Assembly: GCF_000805335.1 (NCBI RefSeq)
Contig: NZ_KN708638.1
Coordinates: 579,581 to 643,580, forward strand
Length of the DNA stretch: 64,000 nucleotides
From: Streptomyces sp. CT34
GTDB taxonomy: Bacteria; Actinomycetota; Actinomycetes; Streptomycetales; Streptomycetaceae
Reading direction: 5' to 3'
Each line of letters opens with the position of its first letter. Position 1 is the first letter of the stretch. A program made the position numbers and the translations under genes. Shown here piece after piece: positions 8,099-15,945 of this stretch. The notes beneath the pieces were generated by a model. That model saw only the letters and a list, made by a program, of their open reading frames with translations, did no database searches and was not told the origin of the DNA.

Positions 8099-8130
8099 GT
8101 GCCTCACATTCATTTCTTCAAACGGCCGAA

Positions 8131-8161
8131 ATCTTACTCTCGCACTTGCATGGTTGCGCAA
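8131..8161 (-). promoter_or_regulatory. Candidate promoter of the M-box/transporter transcript
   Basis: TTGCGC (8156-8161) and TAAGAT (8131-8136) are separated by 19 bases on the minus strand, about 30 bases before the M-box. The second copy has TTGCGT and TAGGCT with the same 19-base spacing although the sequence between differs, which supports a shared sigma-70-type promoter. Confidence 0.5.
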
Positions 8162-8163
8162 GC

Positions 8164-8499
8164 GGTTGGCTCAACCTTGACCAAGTCTCGGGCAACGGAG
8201 CACAGTTCGCGATTGCATACCGCCAGCGTCTGCCACACAAGGGCGCCGGGGCGATCGGGGTACGCACGCGGCGACCGCCGCACCACAAGCACGTTGGAGG
8301 ATCGATCAGGACAGTGCGCGGCGAACGCGAGGCCAGGCAGTCCAGACGTTCTACAGTCCATGCTTCCGTGACGCCGCCCTACTACCGCGCGCCCCTTGAC
8401 ACCGGAGGGGGACCCGGCGACGGTGCCCTGCCTGTGGTCCCAGGTCAGCGAGCTGATCCGCTCCTTCGACGGGACCGGCGATCGCCCCATTGCCCCCGC
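8164..8499. other. Intergenic region upstream of the Mg leader
   Basis: About 330 bases with no convincing gene. It separates the divergently read leader promoter from the 3' end of the small membrane protein gene at 8500. Confidence 0.4.
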
Positions 8500-8754
8500 T
8501 CAGCCGAAGAACACCAACAGCAACGACACCACGGTGACGACAACGGCACCGACCACGAACCCTCGGATCACCCTCTGCTGCCAGGGCGCGATATAGCCAC
8601 CGCGCAGCGCGTTCCCCATCCGGCCGTGCTGTTCGACCCGCCCCATCGGCGTCAGCGGATCCGTCGGGCCCTGCGGCATGCCCTCCGTCCAGTCAGGGCC
8701 CGGCTGGGGATACCGGCGACGCCACCCCTCGTCCTCCCGCCACGGCAGTGTCAT
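8500..8754 (-). CDS. Small protein with a C-terminal membrane anchor
   Basis: An 84-residue protein starting MTLPWREDEGWRRRYPQPGP. The first 55 residues are hydrophilic and rich in Pro, Gly and Arg; the last 23 (FVVGAVVVTVVSLLLVFFG) form one membrane helix, giving a tail-anchored topology. AAGGAG lies at about 6 bases from the ATG at 8754, chosen over an in-frame ATG 8 codons upstream. I do not recognise the family. It is transcribed towards, but is well separated from, the Mg transporter leader, and is divergent from the epoxide hydrolase. Confidence 0.6.
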   Translation of the reverse strand: MTLPWREDEGWRRRYPQPGPDWTEGMPQGPTDPLTPMGRVEQHGRMGNALRGGYIAPWQQRVIRGFVVGAVVVTVVSLLLVFFG

Positions 8755-9044
8755 CTGCTGCTCCTTGCCTCGATCCACGCGTTACGGCCAGGTCCGCATC
8801 CCGCGGACCGGCGAACTCGCGACGAGCTCGCCCCCGTCTCATCCGTTCCTCGCCTCGGCTACCCCCGCCCCGACGGACTATGTGTGCGGCGCGAAAGGTC
8901 GACGCCGGGCACTGGGCCGGACCGCTCTGGGCGGTCAGTTCAACTTCCCTACGGACGGCCGGTTCTGGTTTTCCACAGGGTGACCCACGCGGAGTCGGCC
9001 CGGCAAATCTGCCCACAGGCAGCCGGGACGTAGCATGCCCAGGC

Positions 9045-10247
9045 ATGACGACGTTGTCCGACGAGAGCATCGACCCCTTCCACATCTGCATCCCGCAAGA
9101 CGAGCTGGACGATCTGCACGAGCGTCTGGATCGCACCCGCTGGCCGGATGAACTGCCGGGAGTGGGCTGGGCATACGGGATCCCCCGGGACTACCTCAAG
9201 GAGCTCGTGCGGTACTGGCGGCACGAGTACGACTGGCGCGCCGCGGAAGCCGCGCTGAACGCGTGGCCGCAGTTCACCACCACGATCGACGGGGCAAACA
9301 TCCACTTCGCCCACATCCGGTCCCCGGAACCGGATGCGACCCCGCTCATCATGACGCATGGCTGGCCGGGCTCGATCGTCGAATTCACCCAGGTCGTCGG
9401 TCCGCTCACCGACCCGCGGGCACATGGCGGCGACCCGGCCGACGCGTTCCACCTCGTGCTGCCGAGCATCCCCGGTTTCGGACTGTCCGGCCCGACGCGG
9501 GAGACCGGCTGGGAGTTCCAGCGGGTGGCTGCCGCGTTCATCGAGCTCATGGAGCGCCTCGGCTACCGGCGATACGGGGTACAGGGTGGTGACTGGGGAG
9601 CCGGCATTTCGCGGGAGATCGGCCGCATCCGGCCCGACCGGGTCATCGGCGTACACCTGAACCTGCTGCCGAACTCGGCCGCTGCACAGGTACCCGACGC
9701 GGAGGAGCTGGACACCCTGCCCCCGCACGAACGCGAGCGCACGCTGGCCTCTTGGGAACGCTTCCAGGAGTGGAGCCGGGACCGTCAGGGGTACGCGGAC
9801 ATCCAGGCCACCCGGCCGCAGACACTGGCGTACGGTCTGACCGACTCGCCGGTGGGGCAATTGGCCTGGATCGCCGAGAAGTTCAAGGAGTGGACCGACT
9901 CCCGGGACCGCCCGGAGGACGCCGTCGACCGCGACATGATGCTCACCAACGTGATGCTGTACTGGCTGACCGGCACGGCCGGCTCATCCGCCCGCATCTA
10001 CTACGAGCGCGCGCACGCCGACTACCGGGGCACGGCGCCAGAGCCGTCGACGACGCCCACCGCGCTGGCCGACTTCCCGCGGGACAACTTCATCCCGCTG
10101 CGGCACATCGCGGACCGGACGAACAACATCGTGCAGTGGACGGAGTACGACCGGGGCGGTCACTTCCCGGCGATGGAGCAGCCGGACTTGCTGGTCGGCG
10201 ACGTAAGGACGTTCTTCCGGAAACTCCGCGACACTGACCGCGAGTGA
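9045..10247 (+). CDS. Epoxide hydrolase (EHN domain, alpha/beta hydrolase)
   Basis: A 400-residue enzyme of the microsomal-type epoxide hydrolase family, which opens epoxides to vicinal diols. The N-terminal EHN region (residues 8-115, FHICIPQDELDDLHERLDRT) precedes the hydrolase core with oxyanion-hole HGWPGS and the nucleophile-elbow Asp in QGGDWGAGI. Near the C terminus YDRGGHFPAMEQPDLL supplies the catalytic His, and the tyrosine-containing cap segment is present. Length fits the family. The ATG at 9045 is taken because homology begins with the EHN domain; the upstream extension has no family similarity. It precedes the siderophore importer but is separated from it by 237 bases and an iron box, so it is probably independent. 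Confidence 0.9.
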   Translation: MTTLSDESIDPFHICIPQDELDDLHERLDRTRWPDELPGVGWAYGIPRDYLKELVRYWRHEYDWRAAEAALNAWPQFTTTIDGANIHFAHIRSPEPDATPLIMTHGWPGSIVEFTQVVGPLTDPRAHGGDPADAFHLVLPSIPGFGLSGPTRETGWEFQRVAAAFIELMERLGYRRYGVQGGDWGAGISREIGRIRPDRVIGVHLNLLPNSAAAQVPDAEELDTLPPHERERTLASWERFQEWSRDRQGYADIQATRPQTLAYGLTDSPVGQLAWIAEKFKEWTDSRDRPEDAVDRDMMLTNVMLYWLTGTAGSSARIYYERAHADYRGTAPEPSTTPTALADFPRDNFIPLRHIADRTNNIVQWTEYDRGGHFPAMEQPDLLVGDVRTFFRKLRDTDRE

Positions 10248-10454
10248 CGCCGGCGGGCCCCCGAGGGGTGGTCCGTGATCGTCGGATTTCCCCCTCGCGG
10301 GAGGCTGCCGCACGGTGGTGGCCGACTGTGTCTTCGGGCCGCGCCGTCGAGGGTGGGACCTGGTGGGTCGGGGCAGGTGGGTGGTGAAGCGGGTGGGTCC
10401 GGTCACGGCTCTCGCCGACGGCACGGTGCCGTTCCCGGAATCCGACTTGCAAGT

Positions 10455-10473
10455 TTAGGTTTGCCTAACCTAA
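10455..10473 (+). promoter_or_regulatory. DmdR/DtxR-type iron box
   Basis: The 19-base palindrome TTAGGTTTGCCTAACCTAA is very close to the Streptomyces iron-box consensus TTAGGTTAGGCTCACCTAA bound by Fe2+-loaded DmdR. It ends 11 bases before the GTG of the first permease gene, so bound repressor would block the importer promoter when iron is sufficient. Confidence 0.9.
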
Positions 10474-10484
10474 TGTCCTGAGGC

Positions 10485-11534
10485 GTGTCAACGATCAAGC
10501 GACCTGCCGCCACGGCACCCCCCGTGCCCGAGGCGCGCCCTCCCGTGCAAGTGCTGCGGCGTGTACCGCTGTTCGTGGCCGGACTCGGCGCGCTGGCCGT
10601 CTGTGCCGCGCTGAGCCTTGCCCTGGGAGCCCGGTCCGTGCCGCTGTCCACCGTGCTGGACGCGTTGTCCGGGAGCACGCACGGGCGGGACGCCCTTGTG
10701 GTGACGGGACTCCGACTGCCGCGGACGGTGATCGCGCTCGCGGTCGGCGCGGCGCTCGGCGTCGCCGGCGCGGTCGTCCAGGGCATCACCCGCAACCCGC
10801 TCGCCTCGCCCGCCACGCTCGGCATCAACGCCGGCGCCGGCTTCGCCGTGGTCACCGCGATCTACGCACTGCATCTGACCCGGCCCGTCGAGTACGTCTG
10901 GTTCGCCTTCGCCGGAGCCGCCGGCGCCGCGGTGTTCGCCCAGGCGCTGGCCCGGCGGGCCGGCGACCTCGATCCGGTGCGGCTGGCGCTGGGCGGCACC
11001 GTCCTCCAGCTCGTCCTGCTGTCCTGGACCTCGACCGTCATGCTGGCAAGCAAGCGTTCGCTGGACGAGGCCCGGTTCTGGCTGGCCGGTTCGCTGGCCG
11101 AGCGCCCGCTGGCGGTGCTCTGGCCGGTGCTGCCGACGCTGCTGATCGGCCTGGTCGTCGCGCTGGCCATCACCCCGGCCCTCAACGCCCTCGCGCTGGG
11201 CGACGATTCGGCGCAGGCGCTGGGGGTGCCGGTGCCCCGGATCCGCGCGGCCGGCGGTCTGGCCGTCGTGCTGCTCGCGGCGTCCGCGGTGGCCGTGGCC
11301 GGTCCGCTCGCCTTCATCGGGCTGGCCGCCCCGCACCTGGTCCGCCAGCTGCTGCGCACCTCCGACCACCGGATCGTGGTGCCCGGCTGTCTGATCGCCG
11401 GACCGCTGCTGCTGCTCTCCGCCGACATCCTCGGGCGGCTCGTCATCCGGCCGTCCGAGCTCCAGGTCGGCATCGTCACCGCCTTCCTCGGGGCGCCCCT
11501 GCTGGCGCTGCTGGCCCGGAAGGCGGCGCGATGA
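10485..11534 (+). CDS. FecCD-family siderophore ABC permease 1
   Basis: A 349-residue inner-membrane permease of an iron-siderophore ABC importer (FecC/FecD, BtuC fold, about 10 helices). Family hallmarks are LRLPRTVIALAVGAALGVAG, then RNPLASPATLGINAGAGF, and the C-terminal LAAPHLVRQLL cytoplasmic loop that contacts the ATPase. The GTG start lies directly behind the iron box with a modest GAGG ribosome-binding site. The stop overlaps the next permease (ATGA). It is the first gene of an importer of two permeases, ATPase and lipoprotein, and should take up the product of the adjacent siderophore genes. Confidence 0.92.
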   Translation: MSTIKRPAATAPPVPEARPPVQVLRRVPLFVAGLGALAVCAALSLALGARSVPLSTVLDALSGSTHGRDALVVTGLRLPRTVIALAVGAALGVAGAVVQGITRNPLASPATLGINAGAGFAVVTAIYALHLTRPVEYVWFAFAGAAGAAVFAQALARRAGDLDPVRLALGGTVLQLVLLSWTSTVMLASKRSLDEARFWLAGSLAERPLAVLWPVLPTLLIGLVVALAITPALNALALGDDSAQALGVPVPRIRAAGGLAVVLLAASAVAVAGPLAFIGLAAPHLVRQLLRTSDHRIVVPGCLIAGPLLLLSADILGRLVIRPSELQVGIVTAFLGAPLLALLARKAAR

Positions 11535-12601
11535 GCGACATTGCGGGGAAGGAGACGGCAGAGAAGAAGGCGTTCGGGGCCTCCGCCACCCGGCGCCGGA
11601 CCCCGCGGCGCCGTACCGGGCTGGTCGCGGTCGCCGGGGCCGTGGTGCTCTGCGCGCTGATCACGGTGTCGGTGGCGAACGGCGACATGCCGCTGCCGCC
11701 CCTCGACGCGGTCAGGGGCCTGTTCGGGCTGGGGGATTCGGCCACCGTTCTGGTGGTCCAGGAGTTCCGGGCCCCGCGGATGGTCGCGGCGATCGTCGCG
11801 GGGGCCGGGCTGGCGATGGGCGGTGCGCTGCTCCAGCGGCTGTTCCGCAATCCGCTCGCCTCGCCCGATGTGATGGGGGTGACCGGTGGCGCCTCGTTCG
11901 GTGCGGTGGCGATGCTGGCCGCCGGGGCGTCACAGGCGCTGATTCCGTTGGCGGCGCTCGGTGGCGGGCTGCTGGCCGCGGTGCTGCTGGGGGTGTTCGC
12001 CTGGCGCGCCGGGGTCAGTGTCACCCGGCTGGTGCTGGTCGGACTCGCCGTGCAGGCGGGGCTGTCCGCCGCGGTGACCTTCATGGTCGTCCGGTTCCCC
12101 ACCGAGCTGGCCGGCTCGGCACTCCAGTGGACGACGGGCTCGGTGTACGGGCGGACCTGGACCGAAGTATGGGCCGCGGGCGGGGCGTTGGCGGTGGCCC
12201 TGGTGGCCGCCTTCGCCCTGCACCGCCGGCTGGCCGTGCTCGATCTGGGCGACGACTCGGCCGGGGCGCTCGGCCTGAACACCCACGCCGCCCGGCTACA
12301 GGTCCTGGTCGTCGCCATCGTGCTGGCCTCGCTGGCCGCCGCGCTCACCGGTCCGGTGGCCTTCGTCGCGCTGGCCGTCCCGCACCTGGTGCGGTTCCTC
12401 GCCGGCCCGCCGACCGCCGGGACGCTGGCGCTGTCCGGTCTCGCCGGTGCCGTACTGCTGCTCGCCTCCGATCTGGCGGCGCAGTACCTGCTCCCGGTCA
12501 GCGGGCTGCCGGTGGGCGTGGTCACCGCCACCCTGGGCGCGCCCTGGCTGCTGGTGCTGATGATCCGTCAAAGCAGTTCCGTCAACAGGAGTGCCCGATG
12601 A
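11531..12601 (+). CDS. FecCD-family siderophore ABC permease 2
   Basis: A 356-residue partner permease, about 10 membrane helices, with a 30-residue basic N terminus before the first helix. Motifs mirror its partner: FRAPRMVAAIVAGAGLAMGG, RNPLASPDVMGVTGGASFG and LAVPHLVRFLAG. With the preceding gene it would form the heterodimeric channel. Both junctions are 4-base stop/start overlaps (11531-11534 and 12598-12601), so the three inner-membrane components are translationally coupled. Confidence 0.92.
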   Translation: MSDIAGKETAEKKAFGASATRRRTPRRRTGLVAVAGAVVLCALITVSVANGDMPLPPLDAVRGLFGLGDSATVLVVQEFRAPRMVAAIVAGAGLAMGGALLQRLFRNPLASPDVMGVTGGASFGAVAMLAAGASQALIPLAALGGGLLAAVLLGVFAWRAGVSVTRLVLVGLAVQAGLSAAVTFMVVRFPTELAGSALQWTTGSVYGRTWTEVWAAGGALAVALVAAFALHRRLAVLDLGDDSAGALGLNTHAARLQVLVVAIVLASLAAALTGPVAFVALAVPHLVRFLAGPPTAGTLALSGLAGAVLLLASDLAAQYLLPVSGLPVGVVTATLGAPWLLVLMIRQSSSVNRSAR

Positions 12602-13416
12602 CTGCCCACCCCAACCAGCTCTCCACCCACGGACTGGATCTGCGGTACGGCGAGCGGCTCATCGTCGGCGGTCTCGATCTGGTCCTGCCCGGCGGCGCGG
12701 TCACCGCGGTCGTCGGCCCCAACGCCTGTGGCAAGTCCACCCTGTTGCGGGGCCTGTCCCGGCTGCTGACGCCGGCCGCCGGCACGGTGGCACTGGACGG
12801 CGCCGACATCCACCGGATGTCCGCCAAGGCGCTGGCGCTGCGGATGGGACTGCTGCCGCAGCAGCCGGTCACCCCCGACGCGATCACCGTCGAGGCGCTG
12901 GTCCGGCTCGGCCGCTATCCGCACCAGAAGCTGCTCAGCCCCTGGTCGGCGGCGGACCAGCAGGCGGTCGAGGAGGCGCTGCGGCGCACCGGCACCGCCG
13001 AACTGCGCGACCAGCCCGTCGACCAGCTCTCCGGCGGCCAGCGCCAACGTGCCTGGATCGCCCTCGCGCTCGCGCAGGACACCGATCTGCTGCTGCTCGA
13101 CGAACCCACCACGTTCCTGGACCTGCGGCACCAGCTCGATGTCCTCGACCTGGTCGCCACGCTGCACGCCGAGGCGGGCCGCACCGTGGTGATGGTGCTG
13201 CACGACCTCGGACAGGCCGCCCGCTACGCGGACCATCTCGTGGTCCTCAAGGACGGGCAGCTGGCCGCGGCCGGCGCACCGGCCGACGTCCTCGACGCGG
13301 AGCTGGTCAAGTCCGTGTTCGACGTGGACTGCCGCGTCATCCCCGACCCCGAAACCGGTACGCCCTTGGTCATCCCCAAAGCCGGCGCGCACCGGAACGC
13401 CGCCGTGTCCGCCTGA
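12598..13416 (+). CDS. Siderophore ABC transporter ATPase (FecE/FepC type)
   Basis: A 272-residue ATPase driving ferric-siderophore import. Walker A GPNACGKST (40-48), ABC signature LSGGQ (144-148), Walker B LLLLDEP (164-170) and the switch HDLGQ (about 201) are all intact. The QQPVTPDAITVEALVRLGRYPH Q-loop region is typical of FepC/FhuC-like ATPases. The ATG overlaps the stop of permease 2; AGGAG lies 6-7 bases upstream. The ligand-binding lipoprotein gene follows after 94 bases. Confidence 0.93.
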   Translation: MTAHPNQLSTHGLDLRYGERLIVGGLDLVLPGGAVTAVVGPNACGKSTLLRGLSRLLTPAAGTVALDGADIHRMSAKALALRMGLLPQQPVTPDAITVEALVRLGRYPHQKLLSPWSAADQQAVEEALRRTGTAELRDQPVDQLSGGQRQRAWIALALAQDTDLLLLDEPTTFLDLRHQLDVLDLVATLHAEAGRTVVMVLHDLGQAARYADHLVVLKDGQLAAAGAPADVLDAELVKSVFDVDCRVIPDPETGTPLVIPKAGAHRNAAVSA

Positions 13417-13510
13417 TCCGACCGCCCTCGGCCTTCCGCCCTCCCCACGGGCACTCCCCCGTCCCGTCTCCGCCCCGCACTCCGCTGCCCCTCGAAGGAA
13501 GTCGAACCGC

Positions 13511-14521
13511 ATGTTCAACAGAACCGCTCCCGGTGGTATCCGTCGGATGCCGGCCGCCCTGCTCGCCGTCGCCGTGGGCTCCGCCGCCCTGACCGCCTGC
13601 GGTGGCGGCACCTCCTCGTCCGACGACTCGGCGAAGAACGCCGGGGCGGGCTTCCCGCGCACCGTCAAGAGCGCCATGGGCGGCGAGGTGAAGATCCCGG
13701 CCAAGCCCAAGCGCGTGGTCGTCCTGGACACCGGTGAACTCGACGACGTCACCACGCTCGGCGTCAAGCCCGTCGGCGCGGTCTCCCCGCACATGAAGAC
13801 CGAGGGCGGCTTCCCCACCTACCTCAAGGACGAGATCGGCGGCGTCAAGGACGTCGGTCCGCTGCTGGAGCCCAACCTCGAAAAGATCATCTCCCTCAAG
13901 CCCGACCTGATCCTGTCCTCCAGGGTCCGGCACGAGAAGATCTACGACAAGCTCAAGGAGATCGCGCCGACCGTCTTCACCGAGACCACCGGCGGCCCCT
14001 GGAAGGCCAATTTCAAGGTCCACGCCCAGGCGCTGGGCCTGGAGAAGGAGGCCGACCAGAAGCTGAAGGAGTACCAGGCGCGGGCGAAGGCGCTGGGCGA
14101 GGCGATCAGGAAGAAGTACGGCAGGATGCCGTCGGCCTCGGTCGTCCGCTTCGTCGCCGGCCCCACCCGGCTCTACCAGAAGTCCTCCTACAGCGGTGTG
14201 GTCCTCGACGACATCGGTCTGGCCCGGCCCGCGTCCCAGAGCTCCACGGACCCGAAGAAGACGATGGTCAACGTCAGCCCGGAACAGATCGACAAGGCCA
14301 ACGCCGACCTGGTGTTCGTCACCGTCGCCGACACCCCGGACAAGACCCAGCAGAAGGACGTCACCTCCAACCCGGTCTGGCAGGACCTGCCCGCCGTCAA
14401 GGCCCACAAGGTCTTCACCGTGCCGGACGAGACCTGGATGTCCGGCATCGGCATCCAGGCCGCCGAGCACATGCTCGCCGACGTGGCGAAGGCCGCCGGA
14501 GTTCCGCTGCCCAAGAACTGA
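13511..14521 (+). CDS. Siderophore-binding lipoprotein
   Basis: A 336-residue ABC substrate-binding lipoprotein of the FepB/FhuD class (class III fold with a rigid central helix). The signal peptide ends in the lipobox LTAC with lipidated Cys30, followed by a Gly/Ser linker. Typical segments are KPKRVVVLDTGELDDVTTLGVKPVG, DVGPLLEPNLEKIISLKPDLIL and WMSGIGIQAAEHML. It is anchored outside the membrane and would deliver the ferric siderophore to the preceding permeases. AAGGAAG precedes the ATG. It ends the importer operon; biosynthetic genes start 233 bases further on in the same orientation. Confidence 0.92.
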   Translation: MFNRTAPGGIRRMPAALLAVAVGSAALTACGGGTSSSDDSAKNAGAGFPRTVKSAMGGEVKIPAKPKRVVVLDTGELDDVTTLGVKPVGAVSPHMKTEGGFPTYLKDEIGGVKDVGPLLEPNLEKIISLKPDLILSSRVRHEKIYDKLKEIAPTVFTETTGGPWKANFKVHAQALGLEKEADQKLKEYQARAKALGEAIRKKYGRMPSASVVRFVAGPTRLYQKSSYSGVVLDDIGLARPASQSSTDPKKTMVNVSPEQIDKANADLVFVTVADTPDKTQQKDVTSNPVWQDLPAVKAHKVFTVPDETWMSGIGIQAAEHMLADVAKAAGVPLPKN

Positions 14522-14641
14522 GCTCATTTCGCAAAGAACTGATCGCCCCTCAGGAATAGACCTCAGTCTCGGAAGAACCCATCGCCCCGCAACGGTGGCG
14601 GGCCGCCGTCCTCCCGGGCCACCGGAGCCCAAAAATGGACA

Positions 14642-14656
14642 TGAACTTCATTTTCA
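14642..14656. promoter_or_regulatory. Zur/Fur-like palindrome before the siderophore biosynthesis genes
   Basis: TGAACTTCATTTTCA reads TGAAAATGAAGTTCA on the other strand and matches the actinobacterial Zur-box pattern TGAAAATGATTTTCA, as I recall it, at 13 of 15 positions. It lies about 100 bases before the ATP-grasp gene in an AT-rich patch within otherwise very GC-rich DNA. No DmdR-type TTAGGT/ACCTAA box is visible in this gap. Binding by Zur or another Fur-family repressor is inference. Confidence 0.5.
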
Positions 14657-14754
14657 TTTAGCGTCGGGGCCCGGCCGGCCCCTCGTGTCCCGGCCCGCCA
14701 CCGTGCCCGAAACGCCAACCCCGCACCGCCCTCGACCCCGAAGGGGTTCCGCTC

Positions 14755-15945
14755 ATGCGGATGTACCTGCTCGCCCTCAACCCCACCGACTCGGTCACCG
14801 ACGGCTTCCTGCCCGCCGCCGCCCGCCTCGGTCTCGACGTCACGATCCTCACGGACCAGCCCGCAGCACACCGGCAAGCCACCCCCGAGGCCGAGGTCCT
14901 GGAGTGCGACGTCCACGACTTCCGCGCCGTCCTCACCCGCATCGCCACCCACCACGGGGCCGACGCGGTGTTCACCAACAGCGACCATCTCCAGACCCAG
15001 GCCGCGCTGGCCGCCGACTACCTCGGCCTGCCCGGCAAGGACTGGCGCGTCGCGCTGCGGGCCAAGAACAAGGCCGAGATGCGGCGTCACCTGGCCGCGG
15101 CGGGCATCGACCCGGTCCGCTCCGCGGAACTCGCCCCCGGCCAGGACCCGTCCGCCCTCACCGCCGCCGGACTGCCCTACCCCTGTGTCGTCAAACCCCG
15201 CGAGGGCGTGGCGAGCGAGGACGTGCGGCTGGCCGTCGACGGGGAAGAACTGGTGGCGCACGCCAAGGAGATCCAGGCCCGGCGTCCGCAGGCCGCGCTG
15301 GTCGCCGAGGAGTACCTGGCCGGTGACCTGCACAGCCTGGAGACCCTCGGCGACGGGCGAATACGCCATGTGCTGGGCGGTTTCCGCACCACCGTCTCCG
15401 CCCCACCCAGCTTCATCGAGGAGCGGCACGGCTTCACCGCCGCCCACCCGGAGCCGGTGACCGCGCAGGTGCTGGCCCAACTCGACGCGCTGGGCGTGGG
15501 GTTCGGCGCCTGCCACACCGAGTTCGTGGTCCACGAGGGCCGGGCCCGCCTCATCGAGGTCAACTACCGCATCATCGGCGACCAGTCCGACCTCCTGCTG
15601 GAGCAGGTCCTCGGCATCCCCCTCTTCGAGCAGATCCTGCGGACGCATCTGGGCGAGCCGCTGCCCGCAGACCTGGGGGCCCGGCGGGACGGGGCGGGCC
15701 GGCTGGAATACGCCCGCGCCGACCGCGCCGGGACGCTCACCGCCGCCCCGACCGCCACGGACCGCGAGGAGGAGGGCGTACGGCTGGTCTACCGGCCGCT
15801 GCGCGCGCTCGGCGCCGCGCACCCGCTGTACCGCACCAACCGCGACTACCTGGGCGTGCTGCGCGCCACCGGCACCGACCAGGCAGCCGTCGACCGGGCC
15901 GTGGACCGCTTCTTCGCCACCGAGCGCTGGGAGATCACACCGTGA
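14755..15945 (+). CDS. ATP-grasp ligase of siderophore biosynthesis (PvsA-like)
   Basis: A 396-residue ATP-grasp carboxylate-amine ligase. Visible elements are the nucleotide-binding lysine segment VVKPREGVASEDVRL, the VAEEYLAGDLHSLETL beta-strand pair and the metal-binding IEVNYRIIGDQSDLLLEQ. In vibrioferrin biosynthesis PvsA is an ATP-grasp enzyme encoded first in pvsABCDE, and the four following genes here keep that order exactly. The expected role is ATP-dependent amide bond formation on an amino-acid or keto-acid building block. AAGGGG lies about 10 bases before the ATG. The stop overlaps the next start (GTGA), making it the first gene of a coupled six-gene operon. Confidence 0.85.
   Translation: MRMYLLALNPTDSVTDGFLPAAARLGLDVTILTDQPAAHRQATPEAEVLECDVHDFRAVLTRIATHHGADAVFTNSDHLQTQAALAADYLGLPGKDWRVALRAKNKAEMRRHLAAAGIDPVRSAELAPGQDPSALTAAGLPYPCVVKPREGVASEDVRLAVDGEELVAHAKEIQARRPQAALVAEEYLAGDLHSLETLGDGRIRHVLGGFRTTVSAPPSFIEERHGFTAAHPEPVTAQVLAQLDALGVGFGACHTEFVVHEGRARLIEVNYRIIGDQSDLLLEQVLGIPLFEQILRTHLGEPLPADLGARRDGAGRLEYARADRAGTLTAAPTATDREEEGVRLVYRPLRALGAAHPLYRTNRDYLGVLRATGTDQAAVDRAVDRFFATERWEITP

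Noticed and set aside
8146..9033. 295-codon open frame between the Mg leader and the epoxide hydrolase
   Set aside because: It overlaps the better-supported small membrane protein on the other strand and has no domain or start signal.
10485..14521. Vitamin B12 importer
   Set aside because: BtuCD-type genes look similar, but the iron box and adjoining NIS siderophore genes make iron uptake far more likely; no cobalamin riboswitch is present.
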